Shown: piece after piece, positions 33,182 through 37,506 of the stretch | How the letters are laid out: each line of letters begins with the position of its first letter | Position numbering within the stretch: the first letter of the stretch is position 1 | DNA from: Prevotella sp. UBA6429 | Lineage (GTDB): Bacteria; Bacteroidota; Bacteroidia; Bacteroidales; Bacteroidaceae | DNA: 37,506 nucleotides | NCBI GenBank assembly: GCA_002437285.1 | Contig: DJOV01000075.1 | Location: forward strand, 1 to 37,506 | Direction: 5' to 3' | Translations under genes and position numbers: made by a program | The notes under the pieces: generated by a model | Seen by the model: the letters and a program-made list of their open reading frames with translations, nothing else | Told to the model about the DNA's origin: nothing | Databases searched by the model: none

Positions 33182-33943
33182 ATGGTACGCAGGATATTTC
33201 TCTTGGTCGCGCTCTTGCTGTCGGTCGGTGCCAACGTGTCGGCCCAAGACGGAGATGAGGGCGCGCGCAGGTGGGCCATCGACGCGCAGGTGGGAGGCAA
33301 CATCATCCCGGCAGCCTCATCGAGCCATGCGGATGTGCCCCGTTATCGCATGGGCTCCTCGGCCAACTCGGGCCTGGTGACCAAGGTGCACGCCGAATAT
33401 TACCTGTCGAAGAGCCGTTTCAGCCTGAAGGCGGGATACGAGCATGAGGAGCTCAATTTCCTCAAGGGAGATGGCGGACAGGACCTCGACCAGCTGATGT
33501 TAGGCACCCGTTGGTACCCGGCTCCGGCGCGGTGGAAGGTGGCGCCCTATGTGGGTGCCGACGTGCTCTACGCCTTCAGCGCCGACCGCGGCCCGTTTGG
33601 GATGTCCTCCCAGATGTCGTGGTCAGACAATAATCTCTCGCAGACATCCTATTCTTACGTAGCGGAGGGCGTGGCCAAGGCCCCGAGGTTCAGCTTGGGC
33701 CCCATCGTGGGGGTCGACATCTACCTGTTCTCGAGTGTTGCCCTGCAGCTGGAATACGGCTACCGCTTCGGTATTGATGCGCCCTACCGCGCCCACTACA
33801 CCGAGGATGGCAGCTCTCGCACTTCCGACTATCACGGCCAGATGCACCGCCATGTGCTCTCCGTCGGTCTGAAAGTCACATTCCCCTTCCATTGGACAAG
33901 CGATGACTGGGGCGGATTGCTGGATGGGATGCTTGGAAATTAG
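33182..33943 (+). CDS. Outer-membrane beta-barrel protein inside the suf operon
   Basis: A 253-residue exported protein with a signal peptide (1-21, ...NVSAQ). Amphipathic strands typical of a small outer-membrane barrel follow (AIDAQVGGNI, LVTKVHAEYYL, FSLKAGYEHEEL, LMLGTRWYP, KVAPYVGADVLYAF, FSLGPIVGVDIYLF, VALQLEYGYRFG, HVLSVGLKVTFPF). The last clear strand ends in FPF, and the tail contains a WTSDDWGG segment. It starts 10 bases after sufB and ends 54 bases before sufC, in the same direction, so it is probably transcribed with them. No known SUF component is an outer-membrane barrel; its role here is unknown. Confidence 0.78.
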   Translation: MVRRIFLLVALLLSVGANVSAQDGDEGARRWAIDAQVGGNIIPAASSSHADVPRYRMGSSANSGLVTKVHAEYYLSKSRFSLKAGYEHEELNFLKGDGGQDLDQLMLGTRWYPAPARWKVAPYVGADVLYAFSADRGPFGMSSQMSWSDNNLSQTSYSYVAEGVAKAPRFSLGPIVGVDIYLFSSVALQLEYGYRFGIDAPYRAHYTEDGSSRTSDYHGQMHRHVLSVGLKVTFPFHWTSDDWGGLLDGMLGN

Positions 33944-33997
33944 CCGTCGGAATGACAGCGTTAAACAAACAGAAACAAGTTTTTTTATACATACATT

Positions 33998-34762
33998 ATG
34001 TTAGAGGTTAGAAACCTGCATGCCACTATTGCAGGCAAGGAAATATTGAAAGGCATCAATCTCACGGTCAATGATGGTGAGATCCATGCCATCATGGGCC
34101 CCAATGGCTCAGGAAAGTCAACCCTCTCGGCTGTGCTGACGGGCAATCCCCTTTACACGGTCACTGAGGGAACAGCCACGTTCAACGGCAAGGATCTTTT
34201 GGCGATGAAGCCTGAGGATCGTGCACGTGAGGGACTGTTCCTGTCGTTCCAGTATCCTGTGGAGATCCCCGGCGTGTCGATGGTCAACTTCATGAAGGCC
34301 GCTGTCAACGCCAAGCGCAAGTACCAAGGGCTTGAGCCGTTGAAGGCCGCTGACTTCATGAAGCTCATGCGCGAGAAACGTTCGCTTGTGGAACTGGACA
34401 GCAAGCTCGCCCATCGCTCCGTCAACGAGGGCTTCTCGGGCGGAGAGAAGAAGCGAAATGAAATCTTCCAGATGGCTATGCTCGACCCGAAACTGAGCAT
34501 TCTCGATGAGACCGACTCGGGCTTGGATGTCGATGCCATGCGCATCGTGGCCGAGGGCGTGAACAAACTTTTCACTCCTGAGAAGTCCATCATTGTCATC
34601 ACACACTACGAGCGCTTGCTTGACATGATCAAGCCACAGGTGGTACATGTGCTCTACAATGGCCGCATCGTGCGCACTGAAGGTCCCCAGCTGGCAAAGG
34701 AAATCGAGCGGCGTGGTTACGACTGGATTAAGGAAGAGGCTGACAAGGAGTTCGGAAAGTGA
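33998..34762 (+). CDS. sufC: Fe-S cluster assembly ATPase SufC
   Basis: A 254-residue ABC-type ATPase that binds SufB and SufD and drives the conformational change needed for cluster assembly. The Walker A motif is GPNGSGKST (34-42), the signature is SGGEKKRNE (starting at Ser147), and the Walker B region reads LSILDETDSGLD. The switch histidine is in VITHYERLL. The DETDSGLD form is characteristic of SufC. It is followed at once by sufD. Confidence 0.97.
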   Translation: MLEVRNLHATIAGKEILKGINLTVNDGEIHAIMGPNGSGKSTLSAVLTGNPLYTVTEGTATFNGKDLLAMKPEDRAREGLFLSFQYPVEIPGVSMVNFMKAAVNAKRKYQGLEPLKAADFMKLMREKRSLVELDSKLAHRSVNEGFSGGEKKRNEIFQMAMLDPKLSILDETDSGLDVDAMRIVAEGVNKLFTPEKSIIVITHYERLLDMIKPQVVHVLYNGRIVRTEGPQLAKEIERRGYDWIKEEADKEFGK

Positions 34763-34806
34763 TGCTTTCCTGCCATGATGATGAAAAAGGAAACCCTTTT
34801 GATACA

Positions 34807-36177
34807 ATGAGTAGCGAAAAACAATATATTGACTTATATGCAGAGCAGAGAGAGCTGATCTGCAGCCATTCGGCCGCTGCGCTCAACGCCGTGCGCGATG
34901 AGGCCTTTGCCGACTTCCAGCGATTGGGCTTTCCCACCCGCAAGGTGGAACGGTACAAGTACACCGACATGGCTGCGCTCTTCGCTCCTGATTATGGCTT
35001 GAACCTCAACCGGCTGGAGATACCGGTTGATCCCTATTCAGTTTTCAGTTGTGACGTGCCCAACCTGTCCACCTCGCTTTACTTTGTGGTCAACGATGCG
35101 TTCTACAAGAAAGCCCTGCCTAAGGCCGCCCTGCCCGAGGGTGTGGAGGTGATGAGCCTGCGCGACGCCGCTGAGCGCTATCCTGACCTGGTGACGGGCC
35201 ACTATGCCCGATTGGCCTCGACGGCCGATGACGCTGTGACTGCCCTCAACACCATGCTGGCCCAGGATGGCCTGTTTATCCATGTGGCCAAAGGGGTCAG
35301 CGTGGACCGTGCCATTCAGGTGGTCAACATCCTGCGCTCGGACGTGGACTTGATGGTCAACCGCCGGGTGCTCATCATCATGGATGAGGGCGCTGAGGCC
35401 AAGCTTCTGTTCTGCGACGACTCCGCCGACGACCGAAACTTCCTTTCCACACAGGTCATCGAGGCTTATGTGGCCGACAATGCCAGCCTTGACCTCTACT
35501 GTATGGAGGAAACTCATGAAAAGAATGTGCGCGTGAGCAATGTCTACATCGAACAACAGGCCAATAGCCGTGTCAACCACGATGTCATCACTCTGCACAA
35601 TGGCATCACACGCAACATGCTCAACCTCACCTTCCGCGGCGAGGGCGCGGAGTGCTGGTGCAACGGCTGTGTCATTGCCGACAAGGCGCAACACGTGGAC
35701 AACAACACGCTCATCGACCACCAGGTACCTCATTGCGACTCGCATGAGCTCTATAAGTATGTGCTCGACGGCCATGCTGTGGGCGCCTTCGCCGGACGGG
35801 TGCTGGTACGCCACGGCGCACAGAAGACCACCTCGCAGGAGACCAATCAGAACCTGTGCATGACCAAGGCTGCACGTATGTACACGCAACCCATGCTTGA
35901 GATCTACGCTGATGACGTGAAGTGCTCGCACGGCTCGACTGTGGGGCAGCTCAACGATGCGGCTCTCTTCTACATGCAGCAGCGCGGCGTCGACCAGCAT
36001 GAGGCCAAATTGCTCCTGGAGTTCGCCTTCATTGGCGAGGTCATCGACCAGATTAAGCTTGAGCCTCTGCGTGACCGCTTGCACCAGTTGGTGGAGAAAC
36101 GCTTCCGAGGCGAGTTGGGGCGTTGCCAAGGCTGTCGCCTGGCTCACCCGAAAGCCCATGGTGGTTGCGCTTGCTGA
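34807..36177 (+). CDS. sufD: Fe-S cluster assembly protein SufD
   Basis: A 456-residue partner of SufB in the SufBCD scaffold. Family marks include the N-terminal GFPTRKVERYKYTD, the central right-handed beta-helix, and the C-terminal SHGSTVGQLNDAALFYMQQRG block with the invariant His. I prefer ATG 34807. An in-frame ATG at 34762, overlapping the sufC stop, would add 15 residues and is possible. The protein ends in a cysteine-rich tail (GRCQGCRLAHPKAHGGCAC) with a CxxC and a CxC pair, not part of the classical SufD core. Confidence 0.93.
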   Translation: MSSEKQYIDLYAEQRELICSHSAAALNAVRDEAFADFQRLGFPTRKVERYKYTDMAALFAPDYGLNLNRLEIPVDPYSVFSCDVPNLSTSLYFVVNDAFYKKALPKAALPEGVEVMSLRDAAERYPDLVTGHYARLASTADDAVTALNTMLAQDGLFIHVAKGVSVDRAIQVVNILRSDVDLMVNRRVLIIMDEGAEAKLLFCDDSADDRNFLSTQVIEAYVADNASLDLYCMEETHEKNVRVSNVYIEQQANSRVNHDVITLHNGITRNMLNLTFRGEGAECWCNGCVIADKAQHVDNNTLIDHQVPHCDSHELYKYVLDGHAVGAFAGRVLVRHGAQKTTSQETNQNLCMTKAARMYTQPMLEIYADDVKCSHGSTVGQLNDAALFYMQQRGVDQHEAKLLLEFAFIGEVIDQIKLEPLRDRLHQLVEKRFRGELGRCQGCRLAHPKAHGGCAC

Positions 36178-36199
36178 CAACCCTTCAATAACGTAAACA

Positions 36200-37456
36200 A
36201 TGGAAACAGGATACAACATCCAGGACGTGCGGGCTGACTTCCCCATCCTGGGCCATGAGGTCCATGGCAAGCCACTTGTCTATCTCGACAATGCCGCCAC
36301 CACGCAGAAACCGTTGTGCGTGCTCGACGCCATGCGCGACGAGTATCTCAACGCCAATGCCAACGTGCACCGTGGCGTCCACTACCTTAGTGTGCAGGCC
36401 ACCGAGCTGCATGAGCAAGCGCGTGAGGCCGTGCGCCGCTTTGTCAACGCTCGCAGCACCACCGAGATTGTCTTCACCCGCGGCACCACCGAGGGGCTCA
36501 ACCTCGTGGCCAGCACCTATGCTGACGAGTTCATGCAAGCGGGCGACGAGGTCATCGTCTCCGTCATGGAGCACCACAGCAACATCGTTCCCTGGCAACT
36601 CCAAGCCCACAAGCGTGGCATCAAGTTGCGTGTCATACCGATGTCGGATGGTGGTGTGCTCGATGTCGAAGCCTACCGCGCGCTCTTCAATGAGCGCACC
36701 AAGATGGTCAGCGTGGCGCAGGTGAGCAATGTGCTCGGCACGGTCAATCCCGTCAAGCAACTCATCGCCATCGCCCATGAGCATGGAGTTCCCGTGATGG
36801 TGGACGGTGCGCAGAGCACTCCTCATTTCGCCATCGACGTGCAAGACCTCGACTGCGATTTCTTCGTATTCAGCGGCCACAAGATGTACGGGCCGACGGG
36901 CATCGGTGTGCTCTACGGCAAGGAGAACTGGCTCGACAAGTTGCCTCCCTACCAGGGCGGTGGTGAGATGATAGAGCATGTGAGTTTCGAGAAGACCACC
37001 TTTGAGCGCCCGCCCCTCAAGTTTGAGGCTGGCACACCCGACTATGTGGCCACCCACGGATTGGCCGTGGCCATCGAGTACATGGAACGCTTGGGCATGG
37101 ACAACATCGAGCGCCATGAGCGAGCGCTCACCCGCTATGCGCTGAGTCAGCTCCGCGACATACCCGACATGCACATCTACGGCCATGACCCGACGTCCGT
37201 CCACGACGGTCAGGTGGCCGATGCCGTGGGCGATGCGGTCGTCAGTTTCAATGTGGGCGACATACACCACATGGACATGGGCACCCTGCTCGACCAGTTG
37301 GGCATCGCCGTCCGCACCGGACATCACTGCGCCCAGCCGCTAATGGACCGTCTCGGCGTCTTGGGCACGGTGCGCGCGTCGTTTGCCCTCTACAACACGC
37401 GAGAGGAAATCGACACGCTTGTGGCCGGCATACGCCGTGTCCGGCAGATGTTCTGA
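36200..37456 (+). CDS. sufS: Cysteine desulfurase SufS
   Basis: A 418-residue PLP enzyme (class V aminotransferase fold) that takes sulfur from cysteine as an enzyme persulfide and supplies it for iron-sulfur clusters. The N-terminus has VYLDNAATTQKP, the PLP lysine is Lys228 in SGHKMYGPTG, and the persulfide cysteine is Cys377 in RTGHHCAQPLM. The length and the short active-site loop are those of type II (SufS) enzymes rather than IscS. It follows sufD after 22 bases. No sufE or sufU gene is visible before the window ends 50 bases later. Confidence 0.96.
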   Translation: METGYNIQDVRADFPILGHEVHGKPLVYLDNAATTQKPLCVLDAMRDEYLNANANVHRGVHYLSVQATELHEQAREAVRRFVNARSTTEIVFTRGTTEGLNLVASTYADEFMQAGDEVIVSVMEHHSNIVPWQLQAHKRGIKLRVIPMSDGGVLDVEAYRALFNERTKMVSVAQVSNVLGTVNPVKQLIAIAHEHGVPVMVDGAQSTPHFAIDVQDLDCDFFVFSGHKMYGPTGIGVLYGKENWLDKLPPYQGGGEMIEHVSFEKTTFERPPLKFEAGTPDYVATHGLAVAIEYMERLGMDNIERHERALTRYALSQLRDIPDMHIYGHDPTSVHDGQVADAVGDAVVSFNVGDIHHMDMGTLLDQLGIAVRTGHHCAQPLMDRLGVLGTVRASFALYNTREEIDTLVAGIRRVRQMF

Positions 37457-37506
37457 GACCGGGCAACCGAACCTTCGACACACGAAAAAGCCATTCCCAC
37501 CCTTGG

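Overview
The window looks like a chromosomal segment from a member of the Bacteroidales, most likely Prevotellaceae. Several promoters carry the Bacteroidetes -7 box TAnnTTTG. Family content also fits: DUF6057, PCMD-domain and calycin-like secreted proteins, PorT-like barrels, WbqC, and a C-terminal tail of the kind common in secreted Prevotella proteins. Coding DNA is fairly GC-rich with GC-rich third positions, while intergenic DNA is AT-rich. No rRNA, tRNA, CRISPR array, transposase, integrase or phage gene was seen, so this is mostly core genome with a few lineage-specific secreted proteins.

Layout, left to right. (1) 1-365: a dispersed repeat and spacer. (2) 366-3931: a multi-pass membrane protein (DUF6057) followed by a lipoprotein with a c-type heme motif and PD40 propeller repeats, closed by a long branched terminator. 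(3) 7401-4115, minus strand: dapB, lepB, a degenerate signal-peptidase paralogue and a WbqC protein, tightly packed. (4) 7619-11246: three envelope or secreted proteins (PCMD lipoprotein, small beta-barrel, calycin-like protein). (5) 11511-17264: a heavy-metal RND efflux system (adaptor, CzcA-type pump, TolC-like channel) with two perfect 7-1-7 palindromes at its promoter. (6) 17353-19870: an S41 C-terminal processing peptidase and a small one-span membrane protein. (7) A second copy of the 113-bp repeat, inverted relative to the first. (8) 26347-20262, minus strand: topA-aroK-speA-argB-ECF sigma factor as one compact operon. (9) 26638-31547: rimP-nusA-infB, with a terminator-like hairpin in the leader. 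(10) 31726-37456: sufB, an outer-membrane barrel, sufC, sufD and sufS.

How the genes work together. Region 8 couples DNA supercoiling, aromatic and arginine/polyamine metabolism and a regulator on one transcript. Region 9 joins ribosome assembly, transcription elongation and translation initiation, as in many bacteria, and its leader hairpin suggests attenuation. Region 10 is the SUF iron-sulfur cluster machine with an unexpected barrel gene between sufB and sufC. Region 5 should export divalent metal cations across both membranes. I found no clear new multi-gene defence or mobile system. The strongest unexplained items are the inverted repeat pair, the heme-PD40/DUF6057 pair, the signal-peptidase pseudoenzyme with a cysteine cluster, the paired operators before the efflux operon, and the nusA-operon leader hairpin.
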